NCBI GenBank assembly: GCA_023446155.1
Contig: JAEXIT010000006.1
Span: 1 to 64,000 of the forward strand
Length of the DNA stretch: 64,000 nucleotides
Origin: Bacteroidota bacterium
GTDB taxonomy: Bacteria; Bacteroidota; Bacteroidia; Flavobacteriales; Flavobacteriaceae
Reading direction: 5' to 3'
Of this stretch, positions 34,172 through 42,474 are shown one piece after another (the stretch's first letter is position 1; the number at the start of each line of letters is the position of its first letter). The notes under the pieces are model-generated. The model worked only from the letters and a program-made list of their open reading frames with translations. It searched no databases and was not told the origin of the DNA. The translations under genes and the position numbers were made by a program.

Positions 34172-36429
34172 TATTTTAAAGTATAACGCAATCCGAGGAA
34201 ACCGCGAATGCCCTGATTGGGTCCGTAAACATAACTCGGATCAAAGGTTAGCGCATAGGGATTATCGGGTGTCGCGATTACATTTCCGTTGGTATCGTGC
34301 TGTACATTTTGATCAAAAGGATCGTTGGCACGGGCAATGATAAACGGATTGCCTTTATTTGGCGTCCAGTTCAGTAAATTCTTAACGCCACCGTAAATTT
34401 CGAAATTTTTTAGCTTGGTATAGGTCAGTTGTATGTTTTGAATGCTCCACACGGGCGAATATTCTTTTCTCGGATCCAGCGGACCTAATAACGGTAAGCG
34501 CATTGGTCCGTAAAGATTTCCGGTATAATCGATATCCAGATACAATTTCGGAATTTTATACGAAATCGCCCAGGTTCCGGAAAAACGCTCGGTTAACATC
34601 TGTCGGGTGGTTACACCGTTTTCAGTTTTGTTCACGTCCATATAAGTCGCGCCAAGAATTACTTTTATACCGTTGTTAAATACCATATCTATGTTGGCAC
34701 TGATTCCTTTGGTAATCGCATGGCCATCGAGGTTTTTATAAATAATCTGATTCGGATTGGTGTCGTAATCCGGTATGATAGAATTGGTAAAGTAGGTATA
34801 CCAGGCGCTGGTTTCGAGTCCGATAAAATTCCCGTCTCCGACATAAAACTTTTTCAGGTAATTCAGATTAACGTTATAGGAACGCTCGGGTTTTAAAGCG
34901 CCCTCTACAATTACATCACGGGAACCGGTAAGTGCGGCATGTTCTTCGGTAAACAGATTGACAATTCGGAAACCGGTACCGGCATTGAGTCGGATGATAT
35001 TCGTATCATCCACTTTCCACTTATAGGCAAAACGCGGCGTAAAAATGGAACCGTGGTTGCTGTTATAATCGTAGCGTGCCCCTAATAAAACGCTGTGTTT
35101 TTTGGCAAAAGAAATCTCATCCTGTACAAAAAGACTCGGAATCCAGGTTTCATCGGCCGTAGTTGTCGCTGGTGTATTGTCATTATACAATTGATAGCGG
35201 ACAGCCGTACCAAATAACAAATCGTGATTTTTAATTTTTTTATCCCAGGTAAGTTGTCCGAAGCCAATACGCTGAATGGCCATAAAAGGGGAATTACCAT
35301 AAACAGAATTCTGATCGTGATCGGTATACGAAAACGAAAGCAACATTTTTTCGCTCACCGGTAGTTCGTAGGCACCGATCAACTCCCAACGTTTGGTGTA
35401 AATACTTTCTCCATAGACTTCATCGCCACCGCGGTATTTCTTTTCCCATTGCATTTCGCCGCCCCAACGATCTTCATAAAAATAACGACCGGCGATTGAA
35501 AACAGCTTGTTGCTTTTCCGATTAAAATTCCATTTCTGAAAAACCGAAACCCGATCTTGCAGCGTTACATCGGTAAAATTGTCGTTGTTTTTATCGATGG
35601 GATTGCTGTAATTAAAATAATTCACACCGGTTAAAAAAGAAACCGATTTTCCGATATTGGATTTAAAACCCAGATCGGTATTCAATTCGCCCCAACTGGT
35701 TCCGAATGCATCGGCCGAAAACACCGGAGCATTTTTCGGGCTTTTGGTGATAATATTGATCAGTCCTCCCACGGCTTCACTGCCATACAAAGAAGATGCG
35801 GGGCCTTTTACAACCTCCACTCGTTCCAATAGCGAATTCGGAATACCCGACAAACCATAAACAGTAGACAAGCCACTTACAATCGGCATTCCATCAATCA
35901 ATACCAAAGTATAGGGGCCTTCGAGTCCGTTAATATGGATATCGCCGGTATTGCAAACGTTGCAGTTGAGCTGTGGACGTACGCCGTTTACGTTTTGCAA
36001 GGCCTCAAAAATATTTGAAGTGGGATTCTTTTTAAAAAAAGTCGGCTTGTACACTTCAACGGGAACAGGGCTTTCGAGTCTGTTCACCGCCTTTAGTGTA
36101 CCGGTCACCACGACTTCGTCCAGCGATTGGTTTTCCTTTAAATCGAAATGAACCACCGCCGGTGTCGCGTTATGAATCGTTATAGTTTTTCGTTGCGAAC
36201 GGAAACCGGTAAAGCTCACCTGGATTTCGTAGGTTCCATCCGAAACATTTTCAATTGTAAAAAGCCCGTTGGCGTCGGTCGAAGCGCCAAGTTGCGTTTT
36301 CGAGAGAAGCACATTGGCATAGTGTAGCGGAATGCCATCGGAAGTGACTTTCCCCTTTATCGTAGTTTGCGCCGAAAGGGAGTAACCACTTAAAAGGCAG
36401 GTAAAAAAGAGTAGAATTAGATTTTTCAC
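34171..36429 (-). CDS. TonB-dependent receptor, likely for a metal or metal chelate
   Basis: A 752-residue outer-membrane receptor. It has a signal peptide (SLSAQ), an N-terminal carboxypeptidase-regulatory-like domain (about 22-100), a TonB box/plug region (LDEVVVTGTL, then VLIDGMPIVSG and VEVVKGPASSLYGSEAVGG), and a 22-strand barrel ending in FLGLRYTLK. The plug carries LNCNVCNTGD with Cys156 and Cys159, unusual for a siderophore receptor. It is divergent from a DtxR-type regulator and an Nramp gene, with a palindromic site in between, so uptake of iron or manganese is probable. The true ligand is not shown by sequence. Confidence 0.9.
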   Translation of the reverse strand: MKNLILLFFTCLLSGYSLSAQTTIKGKVTSDGIPLHYANVLLSKTQLGASTDANGLFTIENVSDGTYEIQVSFTGFRSQRKTITIHNATPAVVHFDLKENQSLDEVVVTGTLKAVNRLESPVPVEVYKPTFFKKNPTSNIFEALQNVNGVRPQLNCNVCNTGDIHINGLEGPYTLVLIDGMPIVSGLSTVYGLSGIPNSLLERVEVVKGPASSLYGSEAVGGLINIITKSPKNAPVFSADAFGTSWGELNTDLGFKSNIGKSVSFLTGVNYFNYSNPIDKNNDNFTDVTLQDRVSVFQKWNFNRKSNKLFSIAGRYFYEDRWGGEMQWEKKYRGGDEVYGESIYTKRWELIGAYELPVSEKMLLSFSYTDHDQNSVYGNSPFMAIQRIGFGQLTWDKKIKNHDLLFGTAVRYQLYNDNTPATTTADETWIPSLFVQDEISFAKKHSVLLGARYDYNSNHGSIFTPRFAYKWKVDDTNIIRLNAGTGFRIVNLFTEEHAALTGSRDVIVEGALKPERSYNVNLNYLKKFYVGDGNFIGLETSAWYTYFTNSIIPDYDTNPNQIIYKNLDGHAITKGISANIDMVFNNGIKVILGATYMDVNKTENGVTTRQMLTERFSGTWAISYKIPKLYLDIDYTGNLYGPMRLPLLGPLDPRKEYSPVWSIQNIQLTYTKLKNFEIYGGVKNLLNWTPNKGNPFIIARANDPFDQNVQHDTNGNVIATPDNPYALTFDPSYVYGPNQGIRGFLGLRYTLK

Positions 36430-36460
36430 AATATTATTTTAGATTAAAACGAAATTAAAA

Positions 36461-36476
36461 TTTAGACAAAACTAAA
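36461..36476. promoter_or_regulatory. Candidate DtxR/MntR operator (tttag-n6-ctaaa)
   Basis: The palindrome tttagacaaaactaaa lies in the divergent region between the TonB receptor and the DtxR-family regulator. A further half (tttagatt) is at 36438. A related 16-mer stands before feoA (41544-41559), identical at 12 of 16 positions. The TTAG...CTAA layout resembles known DtxR-family operators. Binding is inferred. Confidence 0.5.
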
Positions 36477-36502
36477 AATAATTTTTGAATCAAAAAAATT
36501 TG

Positions 36503-36510
36503 TATTTTTG
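36503..36510 (+). promoter_or_regulatory. -7 box of the mntR-type gene promoter
   Basis: TATTTTTG fits the Bacteroidota TAnnTTTG box and lies 18 bases before the regulator start. A TTTG at 36484-36487 is a possible -33 element with a shorter spacer than usual. The palindrome at 36461-36476 lies just upstream of it. Confidence 0.5.
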
Positions 36511-36528
36511 AAAACATAAAATTTATCC

Positions 36529-37185
36529 ATGACGCATTCAGAAGAGAACTATTTAAAAGTCATCTACCACTTGTCGGTTGTTTCGCCAAGGGGAGTCAAT
36601 ACCAATGCCATTGCCGGAATGATCGAGAGTAAAGCCTCGTCGGTTACCGATATGGTTAAAAAACTGGCCGAAAAAGAATTGATACTCTATCAAAAATACC
36701 AAGGGGTGACGTTAACGGAAAAAGGCTCGCTGGCGGCCAAGATGATTGTACGCAAGCATCGTTTATGGGAAGTGTTCCTGGTTGAAAAGCTCGATTTTAC
36801 CTGGGATGAGGTACACGATGTGGCCGAGGAACTGGAACACATCAAATCGGAAAAACTGATCAATAAACTGGATGCCTTTTTAGGATTCCCGACGGAAGAC
36901 CCGCATGGGGATCCGATTCCGAATGCCAAAGGAGAAATCAAAAAGATAGACAAACAATTGTTATCCGATCTGGAAATAGGACAAAAAGGGATCTGTGTGG
37001 GTGTAAAAGACTCATCGTCACACTTTTTGCAATACCTTGACAAACAACAAATCGCATTGGGATCCAAAATTGAGATCATCGGAAAGGAAACCTTCGATAT
37101 GTCGTTAACCATTATTGTAGATGGAAAAGAAATGATTATATCCAATAAGATTGCGAATAATCTTTTTGTGAAACTAGCGAGCTGA
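36529..37185 (+). CDS. Metal-dependent regulator, DtxR/MntR family
   Basis: A 218-residue regulator with an N-terminal winged helix (EENYLKVIYHLS...TNAIAGMIESKASSVTDMVKKLAEK, shortened), a metal-binding dimerisation domain (about 65-140, with EELEHIKSEKLINKLDAFLG, PHGDPIP) and a C-terminal FeoA/SH3-like domain. It would repress uptake genes when Fe2+ or Mn2+ is bound. The next gene, three bases away, encodes an Nramp transporter, and the divergent gene a TonB receptor. Confidence 0.92.
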   Translation: MTHSEENYLKVIYHLSVVSPRGVNTNAIAGMIESKASSVTDMVKKLAEKELILYQKYQGVTLTEKGSLAAKMIVRKHRLWEVFLVEKLDFTWDEVHDVAEELEHIKSEKLINKLDAFLGFPTEDPHGDPIPNAKGEIKKIDKQLLSDLEIGQKGICVGVKDSSSHFLQYLDKQQIALGSKIEIIGKETFDMSLTIIVDGKEMIISNKIANNLFVKLAS

Positions 37186-37187
37186 TT

Positions 37188-39074
37188 ATGACGCGAAAAA
37201 CAACAAATTCACTGGAGGAAGTACACGAATCGGTAGCCATAGTACAAAATACTTCGGTATGGAAAAAAATCCTGGCCTTTTTTGGCCCGGCCTATATGGT
37301 GAGTGTCGGTTATATGGATCCGGGAAACTGGGCAACCGATATCGCCGGAGGAAGTCAGTTTGGCTATAAACTGATTTGGGTACTATTGATGTCCAATATC
37401 ATGGCGCTATTGTTGCAAAGTCTTAGCGCCCGACTGGGAATTGTGCGCCAGCGGGATTTGGCTCAGGCTTCACGTGATACGTATTCCCGCCCGGTGAATA
37501 TGGTGTTGTATATTTTAGCCGAAATCGCCATTGCAGCTTGCGACCTTGCTGAGGTACTCGGAATGGCTATCGGATTACAGTTGTTATTTGATATTCCGTT
37601 GCTTTGGGGGGTGAGTATTACGATGCTGGATACTTTTTTGCTGTTGTTTTTACTCAATAAAGGCATTCGAAAAATGGAAGCTTTTATTATCGCCTTGATT
37701 GCCATTATCGGCCTATCCTTTCTGATCGAAATGTTTTTGGCGAAACCGGATGTGACCGAAATTGCCCGGGGATTGATTCCTTCCATACCCGATAGTACGG
37801 CCTTATATATCGCCATCGGAATTATTGGAGCTACCGTCATGCCGCATAATCTTTATCTGCATTCATCATTAGTGCAAACCCGGAAATACGATCGCAGTCA
37901 AAAAGGAATCAAACAGGCGATTCGCTATAATTTTCTCGATTCGTTTCTGGCGTTAAATATGGCCTTTTTTGTCAATGCGGCGATTTTAATTTTAGCTGCT
38001 GCGGCATTTTATACCAACGGAATGCACGAAGTCGCCGAAATTCAGGATGCGCACCGGTTACTGGAACCCTTATTGGGAACGCATTGGGCTTCGATTTTAT
38101 TTGCTGTGGCGTTGATTGCGGCGGGACAGAGTTCTACCATAACCGGAACATTGGCCGGACAAATTGTAATGGAAGGTTATCTGAACTTGCGAATTCAGCC
38201 GTGGGTGCGTCGGATCATTACCCGTTTAATTGCGATTGTACCGGCGTTGATTGCGATCATTTATTTTGGAGAAGCCGCTACTGGAAAATTACTCTTATTA
38301 AGTCAGGTGATTTTAAGTTTGCAATTGGGATTTGCCATCATACCGTTGATTCATTTCGTTAGTGATAAAACCAAAATGCAGGGATTTGCCATTGGAAAAT
38401 GGACGAAAATTGCCTCCTGGCTTATCGCCCTAATTATTGTGACGTTAAACGCGAAATTGGTTTTCGATGAAATTGAAACCTGGGTTACCACTTCCGAGCA
38501 TCCTATCTATATCTGGCTGTTTGTGGTGCCAATTGCTGTTTTTGCAGCCTTTTTGCTACTCTATATCATCGTAAAACCATTTGTGGAAAAAAACAGAGCG
38601 ATTCCGAATCTGGTTCCGCATATCAATGAAATTGTGGTAAGCGAATCGAATAAACCGATTGTGTATTCTAAAATCGCCATTGCGTTGGATTTTTCAAAAA
38701 CAGATCAAAAGAGTATTGCGAGCGCTTTACAATTGGGTGGGAAAACGGCGCATTATACGATTATTCACGTCGTGGAAACGGTCGGTGCTATGGTACACGG
38801 AAATGAAACCCACGACTATGAGACAACCAGTGATCATTATTATCTGGAAGAATATAAAAAAGCACTCGAAGCACGAGGGTATCAGGTGAGTAGTATACTG
38901 GATTTCGGAAGTCCGAAAAAAAGTATTGCCAAAGTAGTAAATGAAAACGATTTCGACATATTGGTTCTAGGTGCGCACGGACACAACTGGTTTAAAGACC
39001 TTTTGTTTGGTACTACGGTCGACGCGGTACGGCACAAAATCACCATTCCGCTTTTAGTGGTTAAAGACCATTAA
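37188..39074 (+). CDS. Nramp metal transporter fused to a universal stress domain
   Basis: A 628-residue protein. Residues about 25-460 are an Nramp (MntH-like) H+-coupled transporter for Mn2+/Fe2+ with DPGNWATD (44-51) and the ATVMPHNLYLHSS motif, both parts of the metal site. About residues 490-628 form a UspA-like domain (KIAIALDFSKTDQKS, then VLGAHGHNWFKDLLFGTTVDAV with the G-x2-G-x9-G(S/T) nucleotide-binding pattern). MntH of E. coli ends near residue 412, so the stress domain is a real fusion. It lies three bases after the regulator gene. The fused domain may gate transport by ATP or stress state, an inference. Confidence 0.93.
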   Translation: MTRKTTNSLEEVHESVAIVQNTSVWKKILAFFGPAYMVSVGYMDPGNWATDIAGGSQFGYKLIWVLLMSNIMALLLQSLSARLGIVRQRDLAQASRDTYSRPVNMVLYILAEIAIAACDLAEVLGMAIGLQLLFDIPLLWGVSITMLDTFLLLFLLNKGIRKMEAFIIALIAIIGLSFLIEMFLAKPDVTEIARGLIPSIPDSTALYIAIGIIGATVMPHNLYLHSSLVQTRKYDRSQKGIKQAIRYNFLDSFLALNMAFFVNAAILILAAAAFYTNGMHEVAEIQDAHRLLEPLLGTHWASILFAVALIAAGQSSTITGTLAGQIVMEGYLNLRIQPWVRRIITRLIAIVPALIAIIYFGEAATGKLLLLSQVILSLQLGFAIIPLIHFVSDKTKMQGFAIGKWTKIASWLIALIIVTLNAKLVFDEIETWVTTSEHPIYIWLFVVPIAVFAAFLLLYIIVKPFVEKNRAIPNLVPHINEIVVSESNKPIVYSKIAIALDFSKTDQKSIASALQLGGKTAHYTIIHVVETVGAMVHGNETHDYETTSDHYYLEEYKKALEARGYQVSSILDFGSPKKSIAKVVNENDFDILVLGAHGHNWFKDLLFGTTVDAVRHKITIPLLVVKDH

Positions 39075-39196
39075 CTGCAACCGCAATCCGGGCCACCGCA
39101 ATTTTTCTTTTTCTTTTTCCAGAAATATTTTCGGATAAAGAAAAGGACGGCCGCGGCCAGAATTATATAAACCGCTATTTGTTGAAAATCGATCAT
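39071..39196 (-). CDS. FeoB-associated Cys-rich membrane protein
   Basis: A 41-residue protein, MIDFQQIAVYIILAAAVLFF followed by a lysine-rich stretch and CGGPDCGCS. One membrane helix plus a C-terminal Cys cluster is the layout of the small FeoB-associated proteins. The start at 39196 gives the helix at the N terminus; the open frame runs further upstream into feoB. It overlaps the end of feoB by none and lies two bases after it, and overlaps the convergent Nramp gene end by four bases. It may be an accessory of Fe2+ transport, like FeoC. Confidence 0.85.
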   Translation of the reverse strand: MIDFQQIAVYIILAAAVLFFIRKYFWKKKKKNCGGPDCGCS

Positions 39197-39198
39197 AA

Positions 39199-41301
39199 TT
39201 ATTGTAAAATTTGATACGCAACGAGTGAAACGACATACGCAAATCCACTCATAAACACCAATTGAATTGCCGGCCATTTCCAGGAATTGGTCTCTTTTTT
39301 GGTGATGGCAAGTGTGGAAATACACTGCATCGCAAAAGCATAGAACAACAATAGGGAAACACCGGAAGCCAGATTAAATACTTTTTTTCCGGTTAGCGGG
39401 TTGATCTCGGCATTCATTCGGTTTTTAATGGTGGTTTCTTCTTCAGAATGACTTCCTACACTGTAAATCGTCGCCAAAGTTCCTACAAAAACTTCACGAG
39501 CCGCAAAAGAACTCACTACGGCGATACCAATTTTCCAGTCATATCCCAACGGGCGGATCACCGGTTCGATCGATTTTCCAAGAATCCCGATATAGGAATT
39601 TTCTAGTTTATACGAAGCGACCAAGTCTTCTTGTTCGCCGCTAATTTTATTTTGAGCCAGTTCCTGTTCGATGATCTGTTCGGCATTTTTAAAGTTATCC
39701 CCCGGACCATGTGAACCCAGAAACCATAAAATAACCGATAGCGCGAGAATAATTTTACCCGCTCCAAAAACGAAGGCTTTGGTTTTTTCGATCACATTTA
39801 GCGCTACGTTTTTAAATAACGGGACTTTGTAACCCGGCATTTCAATCACGAAATAGGACTTACCTTTTACTTTCAGGATTTTGTTTAGAATATAGGCTGA
39901 TAAAATCGCCATTCCGAAGCCTAACAGGTATAAGGTCATTAGGGTTAATCCTTGTAGGTTAAAGATACCCAGAATGTGTTTTTCGGGAATGATCAATGAG
40001 ATTAAGATCGCATATACCGGTAAACGTGCCGAACAGGTCGTAAAAGGTGTTACCAATATAGTGATCAGTCGTTCTTTCCAGCTCTCGATATTCCGAGCGG
40101 CCATAATGGCGGGAATTGCACACGCCGTTCCGGAAATTAAAGGCACCACACTTTTACCGCTTAATCCAAAGCGACGCATGATTTTGTCCATCAGGAACAC
40201 CACGCGACTCATATAACCGCTTTCTTCCAAAATGGAAATAAACAGAAAAAGGAACGCAATTTGTGGAATAAAAATAATGATACCACCTAAGCCGGGAATG
40301 ATACCTTCTGAAATCAGATCGGTTAATAATCCTGGAGGTAAGTTTTCGGCAGCATAGGCGCTTAGTGCCGCAAAGCTTTCATCGATAAAATCCATCGGAA
40401 TACTCGACCAGCTAAAAATCGACTGGAAGATTAACAAGAGGATACCGAAAAAGATGATGTAGCCAAAAAATTTATGGGTTAAAACACGATCCAGTCGGGC
40501 GCGAATGTCGGTGGCTTCTTCGCGGTTAACGGTATAACCAACTTTCAGTACATCGTTAATAAACTGATAGCGTTTTATCGTTTCTTTTTGTTGTAATCGT
40601 TTTAATTCTGCATCCGATTTAACGAACGACTGAATCGAAACTTCGTTGCGGTGTAAATGTCCGAAGTTGACATCCTGCGTAATCACTAACCATAGTTTGT
40701 ATAAAAGCTGGTTTGGAAAAGCGTGCCGCAGATTGTTAAAATACTCCGGATCGATACCAGAAGCATTCAAACAAGGCTCGGTAGAGAGCTCTTTATAATT
40801 GATGATCAGGTTTTTCAGATTTTCTATTCCCGTTTTTTTGCGGGAACTAACCAATGCAATTTTGGTTTTTAACTGACTTTCCAAATACGGAATGTCCAGG
40901 GTAATCCCTTTCTGTTCCATACGATCGGACATATTGATCACCAGGATCGTCGGGATTTCCAGATCTTTAATTTGCGTAAAAAGTAGCAAGTTCCGTTTTA
41001 AGTTTTCCACCTCGGTAACCACTACGGCAACATCGGGAAAATCCTTGTCGTTTTTGTTCATCAACAATTCGATCACGACATTTTCGTCGAGTGAACTGGC
41101 ATTTAAACTATAGGTTCCCGGTAGGTCAAGAATGGTCGCTTTAACGGAAGGAGATAATTTAGAAACCCCTTGCTTTTTGTCGACCGTGATACCCGGGTAG
41201 TTTCCTACTTTCTGGTTTAAACCGGTTAGCTGATTAAAAACGGATGTTTTTCCGGTGTTCGGATTACCTATTAAGGCTACTTTTAACGTGCTTGTACTCA
41301 T
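39199..41301 (-). CDS. feoB: Ferrous iron transporter FeoB
   Basis: A 700-residue inner-membrane Fe2+ transporter. The N-terminal GTPase domain has GNPNTGKTSVFNQ (G1, 12-24), DLPGTYSLNA (G3) and NMSD (G4). The membrane part has two Gate motifs, with GIIIFIPQIAFLFLFISILEESGYMSR (shown in part) and TCSARLPVYAIL. All parts are present and length is normal for the family. It lies four bases after feoA and is followed by the Cys-rich protein. Confidence 0.97.
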   Translation of the reverse strand: MSTSTLKVALIGNPNTGKTSVFNQLTGLNQKVGNYPGITVDKKQGVSKLSPSVKATILDLPGTYSLNASSLDENVVIELLMNKNDKDFPDVAVVVTEVENLKRNLLLFTQIKDLEIPTILVINMSDRMEQKGITLDIPYLESQLKTKIALVSSRKKTGIENLKNLIINYKELSTEPCLNASGIDPEYFNNLRHAFPNQLLYKLWLVITQDVNFGHLHRNEVSIQSFVKSDAELKRLQQKETIKRYQFINDVLKVGYTVNREEATDIRARLDRVLTHKFFGYIIFFGILLLIFQSIFSWSSIPMDFIDESFAALSAYAAENLPPGLLTDLISEGIIPGLGGIIIFIPQIAFLFLFISILEESGYMSRVVFLMDKIMRRFGLSGKSVVPLISGTACAIPAIMAARNIESWKERLITILVTPFTTCSARLPVYAILISLIIPEKHILGIFNLQGLTLMTLYLLGFGMAILSAYILNKILKVKGKSYFVIEMPGYKVPLFKNVALNVIEKTKAFVFGAGKIILALSVILWFLGSHGPGDNFKNAEQIIEQELAQNKISGEQEDLVASYKLENSYIGILGKSIEPVIRPLGYDWKIGIAVVSSFAAREVFVGTLATIYSVGSHSEEETTIKNRMNAEINPLTGKKVFNLASGVSLLLFYAFAMQCISTLAITKKETNSWKWPAIQLVFMSGFAYVVSLVAYQILQ

Positions 41302-41305
41302 GAAC

Positions 41306-41539
41306 TTATTCCTTTATAATCTCAACCTCAATTTGTTTGGCGGTTTCAAGGCGAATCGCCACATGGCTGTCGTTTACATTAATGTATAACGGATCACCCA
41401 ACGGAGCCACTTGTAATAACTCTACGGTATTGCCGGGAAGGCATCCCATTTCAAGTAATTTAAGAGGGATAACGTCAACATTAAAGTCGTTAATCAAAGC
41501 TTTCTGTCCTTTTTTTATTTGTGCTAACGTAATTTTCAC
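41306..41539 (-). CDS. feoA: FeoA-type iron transport accessory protein
   Basis: A 77-residue SH3-like protein: LAQIKKGQKALINDF, LLEMGCLPGNTVELLQVAPLGDPLYI and VAIRLETAKQI are the three typical blocks of FeoA. It is cytosolic and needed for FeoB function. It is the first gene of feoA-feoB-Cys-rich, with a candidate metal-regulator operator just upstream. Confidence 0.95.
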   Translation of the reverse strand: MKITLAQIKKGQKALINDFNVDVIPLKLLEMGCLPGNTVELLQVAPLGDPLYINVNDSHVAIRLETAKQIEVEIIKE

Positions 41540-41543
41540 CTTA

Positions 41544-41559
41544 TTTAGATTGAATTAAA
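41544..41559. promoter_or_regulatory. Candidate DtxR-type operator before feoA
   Basis: The sequence tttagattgaattaaa is partly palindromic and matches the 16-mer at 36461-36476 in 12 positions, with the outer halves tttaga and taaa conserved. It ends five bases before the feoA start, where a bound repressor would block expression. Operator function is inferred. Confidence 0.45.
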
Positions 41560-41644
41560 ATAGAACTACAAAAGTAAGCATTTAAAACGGATAGGCCATG
41601 TTAAAACGGACTTTCACATTTTTTTATGAATCGGTCGGAGGGGA

Positions 41645-42316
41645 TTATTTTTCCTGAGTCGACAACCAGTTGATGTCGTCCAGTAATCGCTGTACATCCT
41701 CCATTTTGGTTCCGTCGTAGAATCCGCGGACACGGCGTTTGCTGTCGACCAATACAAAATTTTCGGTATGTACCATGTCGTAAAGTTCCTCCGGTTTTCC
41801 GGTTTTAACGGCCAGATATGATTTACGGGCGATATAATAAATGTCTTTTTTGTCTCCGGTAACGAGATTCCACTTACTGTCGATCACGCCTTTTTCCAGG
41901 GCATATTTTTTCAGTACGGGAACACTGTCGATATCGGGTGTTACCGAATGTGACAGCAACATTACCTTAGGGTTGTTTTTGATTTTATCCTGAAGCCAAA
42001 CCATATTGGTGGTCATAATCGGACAAATGGTAGGGCAAGTAGTAAAAAAGAAATCGGCTACATAAATTTTTCCCTCATAATCCTTTTGGGTGATCGTTTT
42101 TCCGTTCTGATTAACAAAAGCAAAATCGGCAATAGTGTGTTTGTTGGCGACGTGTTGAATCGTAGTGTCCACCAGTTCGGGATTAACCATGGATGGGGTA
42201 TAGATCGGCAGGTGTTTTTTAGGCGTCAGCGCATTATAAAAAAGCGTAATGATAATAGCGGAAAGAACAAAAAGAACGATAAAAAACAGTCGGTATTTTT
42301 TGAAAAAGCTAAGCAT
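41645..42316 (-). CDS. Sco1/SenC-type copper chaperone
   Basis: A 223-residue protein anchored by one N-terminal helix (about 10-27), with a thioredoxin fold in the periplasm. The copper-binding Cys pair is Cys94 and Cys98 in TTCPTICPI, and the His is in MVHTENFVLVD. Sco proteins deliver copper to the CuA site of cytochrome oxidase or act as thiol reductases. It stands alone here, near iron uptake genes. Confidence 0.93.
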   Translation of the reverse strand: MLSFFKKYRLFFIVLFVLSAIIITLFYNALTPKKHLPIYTPSMVNPELVDTTIQHVANKHTIADFAFVNQNGKTITQKDYEGKIYVADFFFTTCPTICPIMTTNMVWLQDKIKNNPKVMLLSHSVTPDIDSVPVLKKYALEKGVIDSKWNLVTGDKKDIYYIARKSYLAVKTGKPEELYDMVHTENFVLVDSKRRVRGFYDGTKMEDVQRLLDDINWLSTQEK

Positions 42317-42430
42317 GATGTGATTTTTTGCAAAAGTATAAAGAAGTTCGCTATTAGGGGGTTAAATATTGCCTAAATCACAGCGGGTTTAATTTTAACA
42401 AATAAAAAAAGGGATTCGGCTATGAATTCT

Positions 42431-42438
42431 TATTTTTG
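42431..42438 (+). promoter_or_regulatory. -7 box before the M13 peptidase gene
   Basis: TATTTTTG fits TAnnTTTG. Transcription would begin near 42445, so the upstream Met at 42436 cannot be the start of the gene, which supports the start at 42475. Confidence 0.5.
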
Positions 42439-42474
42439 TTATCCAAAACACAAATAGCAACCAAAATTAACAAT

